Shown piece by piece: positions 1 to 9,800 of a stretch of DNA of 54,515 bases. Positions within the stretch are counted from its first letter, which is position 1. Each line of letters begins with the position of its first letter. The stretch covers positions 1-54,515 of the forward strand of contig JALSQW010000009.1 in NCBI GenBank assembly GCA_026985095.1. The letters run 5' to 3'. A model generated the notes under the pieces. That model searched no databases, was not told the origin of the DNA, and saw only the letters and a list, made by a program, of their open reading frames with translations. The DNA is from Acidimicrobiia bacterium. GTDB lineage: Bacteria; Actinomycetota; Acidimicrobiia; Spongiisociales; UBA5794. Position numbers and translations under genes: made by a program.

Positions 1-1
1 C

Positions 2-670
2 AACTCCCCGCCGCAGATGACGGCCCAGGCGGTCATCGCCCAGGACGACTCGGCTGCCTTGCAGTTCCAGACGAACAAGGTGCGGGGTGGCTACGGGGCG
101 GCTACGGCGAACCCGTCCTTCGAGGAAGGGACCCGCTGGTGGGGGTTCCAGAACGTCTCGAGCCGGTCGATCCGATGGGGCGGCCAGGACGAGTCGGTCC
201 GCTACCTGCGGTTCAGCGGCCCGAGCAGTTCGACGGCGATCTACTCCACCACCAGGATCTCCGACATCACCGCCCCGTTCTCGGACAACTCGGTGAGTTG
301 GACGGTGGTCAAAGGCCGCGCCAACTACAAGAAGTGGAACAGCTCGTCGTATGGGCACGTCAAGGTCGTCCAACGCATCCGGGCCCGAGAGTACCCGAGC
401 GCCGGCTATCGGGATCTCACCTGCCAGAACTGGACCGATTCCAACGACGCGGCGACGATCGGACCATGGGTGAGCATGACCCGGTACTGTTATCCCACCA
501 CGTCGTGGGGTTACTGCACGACCGACACCTATTCGGTGCCCGCCAACATCGGCGGCACCACGACGGAGTCCATCGATGTGCGCATCGTCGTCTACAACCG
601 GATGAAGTTCGGCGGCCACTACCTCGGCGTCGACGTCGACCGGGTCCGGGCCTTGGTGAAGCTGCCATGA
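2..670 (+). CDS. Secreted carbohydrate-binding-like protein, 5' truncated by window edge
   Basis: The frame is open from the first bases, so the true start lies outside the window; the first visible ATG is at 17. The visible 222 residues are rich in Trp, Tyr, Ser and Thr. They contain an NPSFEEG...W stretch followed by alternating beta-strand-like segments, as in CBM4/9-type jelly-roll modules of secreted proteins. Four Cys lie in the middle third. A binding rather than enzymatic role is inferred from fold-like features only. Its stop codon overlaps the ATG of the next lipoprotein gene (ATGA), so the two are probably cotranslated and both act outside the membrane. Confidence 0.6.
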   Translation, partial: NSPPQMTAQAVIAQDDSAALQFQTNKVRGGYGAATANPSFEEGTRWWGFQNVSSRSIRWGGQDESVRYLRFSGPSSSTAIYSTTRISDITAPFSDNSVSWTVVKGRANYKKWNSSSYGHVKVVQRIRAREYPSAGYRDLTCQNWTDSNDAATIGPWVSMTRYCYPTTSWGYCTTDTYSVPANIGGTTTESIDVRIVVYNRMKFGGHYLGVDVDRVRALVKLP

Positions 671-1863
671 CCGGTCCCCGTTCCGCCCTGGCGATGGCCG
701 CCACCATGATCGCCCTCCTGACCGCCGCCTGCACCCCCGGAGCCGGCGCAAGCGCAGCCCCGCAACCCGGCGAGGGGGTCGACTGGGTCTCGCAGGCGGC
801 GGGCGCCAACGCCATCGTCGAAGCCCGTGTCGTCACCGTCGGGGAGGCGCCCGATGGGGAGATCTTCGCAGGAGCACCACTGGTGCGGCTGGCGATCACC
901 AAACCCCTCTGGCAAGCCGAGCTGGTCCCCGAAGCCCGCAACGAACGGTTCCCCGCCGAGCTGCTGCATCCCGCCGAAACGATCGACGTGATCGAGGACT
1001 TCCCGACCGGTGCACTGGATCAGTTGGTGCCGGGTGAGACGTACGTGTTCTTCCTCTCCTACGCCTATCACGCCAAGACCGACCCGTTCTGGACCCTGTC
1101 CCTGGTCGTCCACCCCGACGGGACCCTGCTGCCGGCCTACGACACGGAGGTCTCGCGCAACGTCCTCGCCGCCGTGCTCGCACCCGGCGAGACCCGCAGC
1201 GACGTCATCGATGCCCTCATCGAGTACACCGAGCAAACGCGCGCCGAACTGACCGGACACCGTCCACCGGCGACCTCCAGCCGAACCTCGAGAGTGGCAG
1301 CGCTCTACCAGAAAGCCGCCGAGGAACGCACCGCCCCCACCGCCGTCCCGCCGCCACCCGACGAGGCGTGGAAAGCCCTGCCACCCGAACGACGCTACCT
1401 CCCGGCGGACCCGGTCGACACCCCCCCGTGGATCGAGGACGCCGTCGGCGCCCCCCTCGTCCCCTATGAGATCCTCGTCATCCACGACGACACCCTCCCC
1501 ACCGGCGTGGAATCCCTCAGCCTCCTCTTCGACGATGTCGGCCTCCTCGGACGCCACGTCGTCGACCACGCCACCGGAATCACCGCCATCTCCGGCATGG
1601 CGCCCGCCGACACCCCCGCTCGCCTCGTCGCCTGGACCGCCGGGGCCCTCGACGCGGCCCCCGACCGCACCCTCGCGCCACTCTCCCCGCTGCGGCTCCT
1701 CGGCCCCGACGGCACCGAGATCACCGCCATCATCGACCTCCGCGGCGACACACCGTGGATACGAACACTGACTCGAGACGCGTTCGACACCGAGATCCTC
1801 CGCCTCCAAGACCGCCTCTCCCGCCAAACCGGCGACCCCAACGACCCCGAACCAGGAAGCTGA
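667..1863 (+). CDS. Lipoprotein of unknown function
   Basis: 398 residues beginning MTGPRSALAMAATMIALLTA with a lipobox-like TAAC at about residues 19-22, so it is probably a lipid-anchored exported protein. I see no recognisable enzyme motif. The middle has a mixed alpha/beta character with a YVFFLSY strand, and a Pro-rich segment lies around residues 220-245. The start is fixed by the ATGA overlap with the upstream secreted protein; an in-frame upstream ATG at 139 would run antisense-like through the neighbour and was not used. The gene converges on the EtfD-like gene with only 3 bases between stops. Confidence 0.7.
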   Translation: MTGPRSALAMAATMIALLTAACTPGAGASAAPQPGEGVDWVSQAAGANAIVEARVVTVGEAPDGEIFAGAPLVRLAITKPLWQAELVPEARNERFPAELLHPAETIDVIEDFPTGALDQLVPGETYVFFLSYAYHAKTDPFWTLSLVVHPDGTLLPAYDTEVSRNVLAAVLAPGETRSDVIDALIEYTEQTRAELTGHRPPATSSRTSRVAALYQKAAEERTAPTAVPPPPDEAWKALPPERRYLPADPVDTPPWIEDAVGAPLVPYEILVIHDDTLPTGVESLSLLFDDVGLLGRHVVDHATGITAISGMAPADTPARLVAWTAGALDAAPDRTLAPLSPLRLLGPDGTEITAIIDLRGDTPWIRTLTRDAFDTEILRLQDRLSRQTGDPNDPEPGS

Positions 1864-1866
1864 GAC

Positions 1867-4047
1867 CTACCCCTCCAACGTCCGATCCGCCAGCAGCATC
1901 GCGATGTCCTCGACGATCACCGTCTCGTCCCGGCCCAGCTCCTTGACGCCGTCGTCCAACATGATGTAACAGAACGGGCAGCCCGTGGCGATGATGTCGG
2001 TCCCGCAGCCGAGAGCCTCCTCGGTCCGCTCGATGTTGATCTTCTTGCCCGTGCGCTCCTCGAACCACATCTTGCCGCCGCCGGCGCCGCAGCAGAACGA
2101 GCCGGTTCCGTTCCGTGGCATCTCCACCCGGGTGCCGACGGCATCGACGACCTCCCGGGGTGCCAGGAACACGTCGTTGTGGCGCCCCAGGTAGCACGGG
2201 TCGTGGAACACGACGGTCTCGTTCCCCTCCTTGGGTGTCAGCCTTCCCTCGTCGACGAGGGTCATGAGCAGCTCGGAATGGTGGATGACCTCGTAGTCAC
2301 CACCGAACTGCGGGTACTCGCTACCCAGGGTGTTGAAACAATGGGGACACTGGGTCACGATCTTGGTGACGCCGAGGTCGTTGAGCGTGGCGATGTTCTG
2401 GAGCGCCAAGCCCTGGAACACGTACTCGTTGCCCGTGCGGCGGGCCGGATCGCCGGTGCACAGTTCCTGAGGCCCCAGGATCGCGAAATCGACACCCGCC
2501 TCGTGGAGGAGTCGGGCGGTGGCGATCGTGACCTTCTTGTTCCGATCGTCGAAGGAACCCGAGCAACCCACCCAGTATAGGTACTCGGCGGTCACCCCGG
2601 GCTCCCCCAGCACCTTCACCTCGAAGTCGACCGTCGACGTCCAATCCGCCCGCGCCGCCTGGGACATTCCGTAGATGTTGGAGGAGTTCTCCAGGGACAC
2701 GTAGGCCTTGCCCAACTCGGAAGGGAAGTCGGATTCCATCAGGCTCAGGTAGCGGCGCATGTCGAGGATCTTGTCGAGGATCTCGATGTCGACGGGACAG
2801 ATCTCGTCGCAGGCCCGGCACGTCGTGCATGCCCACAGCTCCTCGGCGGTGATCCGCTCGAAGACCCGGTCCGACGTCACGGTGATGGCGCCGTCGACCC
2901 CGACGGGAGGCGACACCGGATCGGCAGCGGTGGCGGCGGCGACCTCACCGAGCTTGAGGACGATCTCGCGAGGATCGAGCGGCTTGCCGGTCGTGTTGGC
3001 CGGACAGACCGACGTGCAACGGCCACAGATCGTGCAGGCATCGGTGTCGAAGAGCTGCTTCCAGGTGAACTCGGCGACGGTCGCCGCCCCGACCGTCTCG
3101 ATGTCGGTCGCTTCCATCAGGTTCGGCATCTCCCGCATGGCCCCGACGGGCCGCTCCCGAGGGCCGAGCGCCAGGTTCACCGGCGACGTGATCATGTGCC
3201 GCAGCTTGGTGGCGGGGAGGGTCACGAGGAACGCCAGGAACGCCGCGGCGTGAACCACCCACAGGACCTGGTGGGTACCGGCGGCGGTCGACTCGGGGAC
3301 CACCGCGCTCAGTGGATACCCGACGAAGGACCACACCTCGAAGGTGGGGCGCCCGACGACCGCGATCCGCGCCGCCTCGGTGGCCAGCCCCGACACGCCG
3401 ATGAGGGCGAGGAGGAAGAGGATCCACGCGTCCTCCGGCTTGGTCTTCATCCGGAGCCGAAGCGGCGCAGCGACGTAGCGGCGAACCGCCGCCCAGGCGA
3501 CGCCGACGAGGAACACGACCGCAGCCAGGTCCAAGATGGCCGAATAGCCCTGGTAGACGACCCCGGTGAGGAACTTGAGGCCGGCCGGGGCGAGATGGTC
3601 GATCTCGAGGGTGACCGTGCCGAGGAACAGCACGATGAAGCCGTAGTAGATCATGGCATGCATCATCCCGGCCGAGCGATCCTCCATGACGGTCCGCATC
3701 GCGAGCCCGTCACGGAGACGGATCAGGCGCTGCTTGAGACGGTCGGGGCGCCACTCCCACGCGCCTCGCTCCCAGTTCCTCGCCCGCAACGCGAACAGGT
3801 ACACCGACACGCCGAGGAACGTGGCCACCGCGACGTAGAACACGGCGACGATCGGAGGGGGAACGTTGCCGAAGACCACGCGCCGAACCTCGGCCTCGGG
3901 CTCACCCGGGAGCGTCCCGAGCCACCACAGCAGGAGCGTCGAGGCGACCGCGACCCATGCCAGCGCGAACAGGACCCGGCTGGGACGCACCCGCCACCCC
4001 GGAACCGAGTCCTGCGTCGTTGGAGTATCGGCCTCGGTCGTCGTCAC
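1867..4047 (-). CDS. EtfD-like membrane Fe-S oxidoreductase (NarI-like membrane part, two 4Fe-4S, two CCG domains)
   Basis: About 726 residues. Six hydrophobic segments fill roughly residues 20-290. Next come two 4Fe-4S motifs (CTICGRCTSVCP and CTTCRACDEICP) and two cysteine-rich CCG modules (ending CPHCFNTLG and CPFCYIML, with CCGAGGGKMW). This order is that of actinobacterial EtfD/FadF-type heterodisulfide-reductase-related proteins, which pass electrons from electron-transfer flavoprotein to menaquinone during beta-oxidation; that role is inferred here. The GTG start at 4047 has a GAGGAGGG Shine-Dalgarno 6 bases upstream; the longer ATG frame adds only an Arg-rich stretch. It lies 93 bp downstream of fhs on the same strand. 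Confidence 0.8.
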   Translation of the reverse strand: MTTTEADTPTTQDSVPGWRVRPSRVLFALAWVAVASTLLLWWLGTLPGEPEAEVRRVVFGNVPPPIVAVFYVAVATFLGVSVYLFALRARNWERGAWEWRPDRLKQRLIRLRDGLAMRTVMEDRSAGMMHAMIYYGFIVLFLGTVTLEIDHLAPAGLKFLTGVVYQGYSAILDLAAVVFLVGVAWAAVRRYVAAPLRLRMKTKPEDAWILFLLALIGVSGLATEAARIAVVGRPTFEVWSFVGYPLSAVVPESTAAGTHQVLWVVHAAAFLAFLVTLPATKLRHMITSPVNLALGPRERPVGAMREMPNLMEATDIETVGAATVAEFTWKQLFDTDACTICGRCTSVCPANTTGKPLDPREIVLKLGEVAAATAADPVSPPVGVDGAITVTSDRVFERITAEELWACTTCRACDEICPVDIEILDKILDMRRYLSLMESDFPSELGKAYVSLENSSNIYGMSQAARADWTSTVDFEVKVLGEPGVTAEYLYWVGCSGSFDDRNKKVTIATARLLHEAGVDFAILGPQELCTGDPARRTGNEYVFQGLALQNIATLNDLGVTKIVTQCPHCFNTLGSEYPQFGGDYEVIHHSELLMTLVDEGRLTPKEGNETVVFHDPCYLGRHNDVFLAPREVVDAVGTRVEMPRNGTGSFCCGAGGGKMWFEERTGKKINIERTEEALGCGTDIIATGCPFCYIMLDDGVKELGRDETVIVEDIAMLLADRTLEG

Positions 4048-4140
4048 GAGATGCCCTCCTCGTCGTCGGCGTCGCTCGATTCTACGTCGCGACGACACGG
4101 CGTCCGGTCGGGGCGCCTCGGCACCGACGTTCCGGCTCGG

Positions 4141-5844
4141 TCAACTCAGGCCGACGACGTTCCCGTCCTCGTCGATGTCGATGGAATGGGCCGCCGGATG
4201 GGCGCCGAGACCCGGCATCCGCCGGATCGTGCCCGTCAGCGGCAACACGAATCCCGCCCCGATCGACGCCTGGACCTCGCGAACCGGGAGGGTCCATCCC
4301 TTCGGTTCACCGAGCAGGCTGGGATCGTGGCTCAACGAGTACTGGGTCTTGGCCATACAGATCGGCAGGTGTCCCCATCCGAGTCTCTCGTAGCGGGCGA
4401 GCTGCTTCTCGGCGCGGGAGTCGAACTTCACCGCGGCCGCCCCGTAGACCTCGGTGGCGATCGTCTCGATCTTGGCATGCAGGGACAGATCGTCGGGGTA
4501 CAGAAGCCGGAACTGCGACCCGTCGGAGGCGGCCTCCTCGACGACTCGAGCCAGGTCGGTCATCCCCGCGCCCCCTCTCGTGTACGGCTCGGCGATCGCC
4601 CACCGAACGCCCTCCTCCTCGGCGACCTCGGCGATGACCCGATGCTCGGACGGATGGTCCGACGGGAAGGCGTTGATGGCCACCACCGGCGTGACGCCGT
4701 GGCGTCTGACGATGCCGATGTGGTGACGCAGGTTGGCGGCGCCCGCTCGGACGTCGTCGGGGTTCTCCTCCAACAGCGCAGCCGGCAGCGGCCGTCCCGC
4801 CTTGATCGCGTACTTACCCGAATGCACCTTCATCGCCCGGACGGTGGTGACGACGACCGCCGCGTCGGGTTCCAGGCCCGAGGCCCGACATTTGAGGTTG
4901 AAGAACTTCTCGGCGCCGATGTCGGCCCCGAACCCCGCTTCGGTGATCAGGTAGTCCCCGCCTCGGATCCCGACGTAGTCGGCGACGATCGACGAGTTCC
5001 CGTGGGCGATGTTGGCGAAGGGTCCGGTGTGCACCAGGGCGGGGGTGCCCTCGAGGGTCTGGAGGAGGTTCGGAGCCAGCGCGTCTTTGAGCAGCACCGC
5101 CATGGCGCCTGCCCCTTGGATCTGCTCGGCGGTCACGGGGCGTCGATGGCGGTCGTAGCCGACAACGGTCCTCCCGAGGCGTTCTCGCAGATCGCGCAGG
5201 TCCCCTGCCAGCCCCAGGATCGCCATCAGCTCACTGGCGGCGGTGATGTCCCAACCGGTCTCGCGGGGGATGCCGTCGGTGGCGGTGCCCAATCCGATGA
5301 CGTTGTCCCTGAGCGACCGGTCGTTGACGTCGATGACCCGTCGCCAGGTGATGCCATGGAGCCGTAGGGAGAGCTGATTGCCTTGGTACAGGTGGTTGTC
5401 GATGAGGGCGGCGAGCAGGTTGTTGGCGGCGGTGACGGCATGGAAGTCGCCGGTGAGATGGAGGTTCATCTCCTCCATCGGGATCACCTGGGAGTACCCC
5501 CCGCCGGCCGCTCCACCCTTGATCCCGAACGTCGGGCCCAACGAGGGTTGACGCAGGGTGACCACCGACCGCCGGCCGATGTGCGTGAACCCTTGGGCGA
5601 GCCCGACGGCGGTCGTGGTCTTGCCTTCACCGAGCGGCGTCGGGTTGGTGGCGGTCACCAGGATGTACTTCGCCCGCGGCGGGCCCATCGCGTCGAGGGC
5701 ACCGAGGGACACCTTCCCCACCTGACGGCCGAAGTGCTCGACGAACTCGGGAGGTACCCCCATGTCGGCGGCGACATCCTCGATGGGTCGCGGGGTCGCG
5801 GCGCGCGCGATCTCGAGGTCCGTGGGCATCTCGGTTGGGTTCAC
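4141..5844 (-). CDS. fhs: Formate-tetrahydrofolate ligase
   Basis: ATP-dependent formation of 10-formyl-THF from formate and THF in cytosolic one-carbon metabolism. 567 residues, normal for the family (about 555-560). The nucleotide-binding signature TPLGEGKTTTAVGL is near residue 65, and LRQPSLGPTFGIKGGAAGGG and TGDFHAVTAANNLLAA follow as in characterised FTHFS. The GTG at 5844 has GAGGAG 7 bases upstream, preferred over ATG 5829. It sits 10 bp behind the DHOD-like gene, so it is probably part of the PFOR operon. Context suggests formate/C1 handling next to pyruvate oxidation, but no other Wood-Ljungdahl gene is visible. Confidence 0.96.
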   Translation of the reverse strand: MNPTEMPTDLEIARAATPRPIEDVAADMGVPPEFVEHFGRQVGKVSLGALDAMGPPRAKYILVTATNPTPLGEGKTTTAVGLAQGFTHIGRRSVVTLRQPSLGPTFGIKGGAAGGGYSQVIPMEEMNLHLTGDFHAVTAANNLLAALIDNHLYQGNQLSLRLHGITWRRVIDVNDRSLRDNVIGLGTATDGIPRETGWDITAASELMAILGLAGDLRDLRERLGRTVVGYDRHRRPVTAEQIQGAGAMAVLLKDALAPNLLQTLEGTPALVHTGPFANIAHGNSSIVADYVGIRGGDYLITEAGFGADIGAEKFFNLKCRASGLEPDAAVVVTTVRAMKVHSGKYAIKAGRPLPAALLEENPDDVRAGAANLRHHIGIVRRHGVTPVVAINAFPSDHPSEHRVIAEVAEEEGVRWAIAEPYTRGGAGMTDLARVVEEAASDGSQFRLLYPDDLSLHAKIETIATEVYGAAAVKFDSRAEKQLARYERLGWGHLPICMAKTQYSLSHDPSLLGEPKGWTLPVREVQASIGAGFVLPLTGTIRRMPGLGAHPAAHSIDIDEDGNVVGLS

Positions 5845-5854
5845 AGGCTGCTCC

Positions 5855-6868
5855 TCAGGTTCCCGATGGTGCGGTGTACGTGACGAGCATCTCCATGTAG
5901 TTGGCCCGGATGAACGCCTCGGGGTTCGGGGCGGACCCGAAGCACATCGACCCTCGGAGCTGGGATACCGACTCGTACTCGTGTTCGTCGAGCCATTCTG
6001 ACACTCCACGCAGGACGTCGGCGGCATATCCGGGGCCGTGACGCAGCAACGCCGAGGCCATCATCGCCACGTCGGCGCCGACGAGCAGCGCCTTCAGGAC
6101 GTCCTCGGAGGACCACACCCCCGAGGTGACCGCGAGCGAGCCGCGCACCTTGCCGCAGAGCAGCGCCACCCACCGCAGCGGCAGCCGGACCTCCCCCGGG
6201 TCCGAGAGGGTCAGGTTGGGGACCACCTTGAGTTCCTCGAGATCGATGTCGGGTTGGAAGAACCGGTTGAACAGGGACAGACCCGCTGCTCCGGCGTCGA
6301 CGAGTTCCCTGGCGGTGTGGGTCAGGTTCGAGAAGAACGGCCCCAGCTTGACGTTGACCGGGATCGTGATGTCCTCGGCGACGGCCGAGACGAGGTCGAG
6401 GTACCGCCGTTCCGTCTCCTCGCAGGTCGCGTACGGATCGGTCGGGACGAGGAACACGTTCAGCTCGATGGCGTCGGCGCCGGCGTCCTGGAGCTTGCGG
6501 GCGTACTTGACCCACCCCCCGCGGGTCGTCCCGTTGAGCGACGCGACCACCGGGATGGACAGGGCTCGCGTGGCGTCGGCGACGAGCGTCAGGTACCGCT
6601 CGGAGGTCGTCACGTACCGGTCCATCTCCGGGAAGTAGCCCTCCAGGGCCTCGGCGAAGGAACCGGCTCCGTATTCGACGAGACGCTGCATCTCGAGCGC
6701 CTCGTGCTCGATCTGCTCCTCGAACAGGGACGGCAGCACGACGGCGGCGACACCGGCCTCCTCGAGGGCCCGCAACCGGTCGAGGTCCCCGGTCATCGGT
6801 GACGACGATGCGACCAACGGGTTGGCCAGGTCGAGGCCGAGCCAGGTCGTTCCGAGATGCGCGCTCAT
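5855..6868 (-). CDS. Dihydroorotate dehydrogenase-like flavoprotein
   Basis: 337-residue TIM-barrel protein of the DHOD-like group often found beside pyruvate:ferredoxin oxidoreductase. Visible features are the N-terminal LANPLVASSSPMTGDLDRLRALEEAGVAA, the barrel strands SIPVVASLNG and DAIELNVF, the strand IPVNVKLGPFF, and a C-terminal FMN-phosphate-type region LAVTSGVWSSEDVLKALLVGADVAMMASALLRHGP. Its substrate is unknown and it should not be read as the pyrimidine PyrD. The ATG at 6868 has a GGAGGAGGA Shine-Dalgarno and overlaps the PFOR stop (ATGA), indicating translational coupling. Confidence 0.88.
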   Translation of the reverse strand: MSAHLGTTWLGLDLANPLVASSSPMTGDLDRLRALEEAGVAAVVLPSLFEEQIEHEALEMQRLVEYGAGSFAEALEGYFPEMDRYVTTSERYLTLVADATRALSIPVVASLNGTTRGGWVKYARKLQDAGADAIELNVFLVPTDPYATCEETERRYLDLVSAVAEDITIPVNVKLGPFFSNLTHTARELVDAGAAGLSLFNRFFQPDIDLEELKVVPNLTLSDPGEVRLPLRWVALLCGKVRGSLAVTSGVWSSEDVLKALLVGADVAMMASALLRHGPGYAADVLRGVSEWLDEHEYESVSQLRGSMCFGSAPNPEAFIRANYMEMLVTYTAPSGT

Positions 6869-9800
6869 TCCTCCTCCTCCCCGTGATCGTGGTGGTGGTG
6901 TTCGATCTCGGCGAACTGCTCGTACAGCTCCCACCGCTCGTCGATGTCGTCTTGGGCCAGCTCGAGGAGCACCTCTGCTCGTTCAGGGTCGCTGCGTCTC
7001 AACATCGCGTACCGCGCCTCCTTGGCGGCGACCTCGGCGAAGGGGATCTTCGGTTTGCGCGAATCGAGGTGGAACGGATGCTGATCCACGTCGATCCGCC
7101 GTGGGTCGAACCGGTACAGCGGCCAGTAGCCCGAGTCGACCAGCTCCTTCTGGTGGCTCAAGGACTTGGACATGTCGATGCCGTGTGCGATGCAGGTGCT
7201 GTAGGCGATGACGATCGACGGCCCTTCGTACGATTCGGCTTCGGCGAACGCCTTGACGGTCTGCATGTTGTTGGCTCCCAGGGCGACGTGGGCCACGTAG
7301 ACGTTCTCGTAGGCCATCGCGATCTGTCCCAGGTCCTTCTTGGGTGTGGGCTTGCCACCGGCGGCGAACTTGGCGACCGCTCCACGCGGGGTCGCCTTCG
7401 ACGCCTGACCGCCGGTGTTGGAGTACACCTCGGTGTCGAGGACGAGGATGTTGATGTCCAGACCCGACGCCAGGGCGTGGTCGAGGCCTCCGAACCCGAT
7501 GTCGTACGCCCACCCGTCTCCTCCGATGATCCAGACCGACTTCCGCACGAGCGCCCCGGAGATCGACGCCAACCGGCGGGCCTCCGGCGACTCCATCGAG
7601 GCGAGCCGCTCGTCGAGCTCGGCCACGTGCTTGCGTTGGAGCTGGATCCCCTCGTAGGTGGACTGGTCGGCTTCGAGAAGCGCGGTGACGAGCCCCTCCC
7701 CGAGCTGGGGCAACAGTTCGCCGACGAGCCGGCGGGCTTCTGCGATCTCCTGGTCGAGAGCGAGCCGCATCCCGAGCCCGTACTCGGCGTTGTCCTCGAA
7801 CAGCGAGTTCGCCCACGCCGGGCCACGACCTTCGTCGTTGGCGCGCCACGGCGTGGTCGGCAGGTTCCCTCCGTAGATCGACGAACATCCCGTGGCGTTG
7901 GCGACGAGCATCCGGTCGCCGAGCATCTGGGTGAGGAGCTTCAGGTACGGGGTCTCGCCGCATCCGGCGCACGCGCCGGAGAACTCGAACAGGGGCTCCA
8001 TCATCTGGCTGCCCTTGACGGTGTCGAGACGTACCTCGGCGGGGTCGGGGTCGGGGATGGTGAGGAAGTAGTCCCAGTTGGCTCGCTCGACTGCCAGGTG
8101 CGGATCCTTGGGCTCCATGTTGATGGCCTTGTGCTTGACCTGCTCCTTGGACTTGGCGGGACACACATCGACGCACACGCCGCATCCCGTGCAGTCGTCG
8201 GGAGCCACCTGGATCGTCATGAAGAAGCCTTCGAGCTCTCGTGACTTGAACGGCTTGGATCTGAAGGTCTCGGGAGCGCCCTCGAGCGCGGTCGGCTCGA
8301 AGACCTTCATCCTGATCGCCGCGTGGGGACACGAGATGGCGCACCGTGCACAATCGATGCAGATCTCCGGGTCGAAGATCGGGATCTCGCGGGCGATGCT
8401 CCGCTTCTCGTACTGGGTGGTGCCGGTGGGGAACGTGCCGTCGACGGGCATCGCCGAGACCGGAAGCAGATCGCCTCTGCCTTCGAGCATCATCGCGGTG
8501 ACGCGTTTGACGAAGTCCGGGGCGTACGCCGGTACGGGCTGGCGGAGGTGGACCGTCGAGGTGGCTTCGGCGGGCACCGTCACCTCGGTCAGTCCGGCCA
8601 GGGCGCCGTCGACGGCCTGGTAGTTCTTCTCGAGGACCACGTCGCCGAACTTCCCGTAGGACTTGGCGATCGCCGTCTTGATCGCGTCGATGGCTCGATC
8701 CACCGGCAGGACCTCGGAGAGGGCGAAGAAGCAGGTCTGCATGACGGTGTTGATCCGGACCCCGAGCCCTGCTGCCTTGGCGACGTCGTAGGCGTCGACG
8801 ACGAAGAACCGGAGCTTCTTGTCGATGATCTGTCGCTGCGCCTCGACGGGAAGGCGATCCCAGACCTCGTCGGCCGGGTAGGGGCTGTTGAGCAGGAACG
8901 TGGCGCCCTCGGTAGCGAGACGGAGCACGTCCATCTTCGACATGAACTCGAACTGGTGGCATGCCACGAAGTTGGCGTCGGTGATGAGGTAGGTCGCCGA
9001 GATCGGCCGGTCGTCGAAGCGGAGATGCGAGACGGTGACCGAGCCGGCCTTGCGGGAGTCGTAGACGAAGTACCCCTGGGCGTACATGTCCGTGTGCTCA
9101 CCGACGATCTTGACGGAGTTCTTGTTGGCGCCGACGGTGCCGTCGGACCCGAGCCCGTAGAAGACGGCCCGGTGCTTGGCGCGCAGTCCCGTGTCGAAGT
9201 CGGGATCGACGGCGAGACTCCGGTGGGTGACGTCGTCGATGATGCCGACGGTGAACCGGCGCTTGGGGTCGTCCTTGGCCGCTTCGTCGAACACGGCGGC
9301 GGCCATGGCGGGAGTGAACTCCTTCGACGATAGGCCGTATCGGCCGCCGATGACCCGCGGGGGAACCGGCCACGAGGTGCGCCCCGCCTGGGTCTCCTCG
9401 ACCACGGCGGTGGCGACGTCCTGGAAGAGCGGCTCGCCGAGCGCGCCGGGTTCCTTGGTCCTGTCGAGCACGGCGACGGTCTCGACGGTGGCAGGCAGGG
9501 CGGCGACGAACGCCTCGGCCGAGTACGGTCGGTAGAGGCGGACCTTCACGAGCCCGACCTTCCGGCCCCGGGCGTTGAGGGCGGCCACGGTCTCCTCGGC
9601 GGCGCCGGTGCCCGAGCCCATCATGACGATCACCTCGGTGGCGTCGGGCGCCCCGACGTAGTCGAAGAGGTGGTAGCGCCGACCGACGCGGCTGTGGAAG
9701 CGGTCCATGGCGCCGAGGACGATGTCGGGGAGACGGTCGTAGAAGGGGTTGACGGCTTCCCGAGCCTGGAAGAACACGTCGGGGTTCTGTGCCGAGCCGC

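Noticed and set aside
5855-6868. DHOD-like gene as pyrimidine pyrD
   Set aside because: It belongs to the group next to PFOR and no other pyrimidine gene is adjacent.
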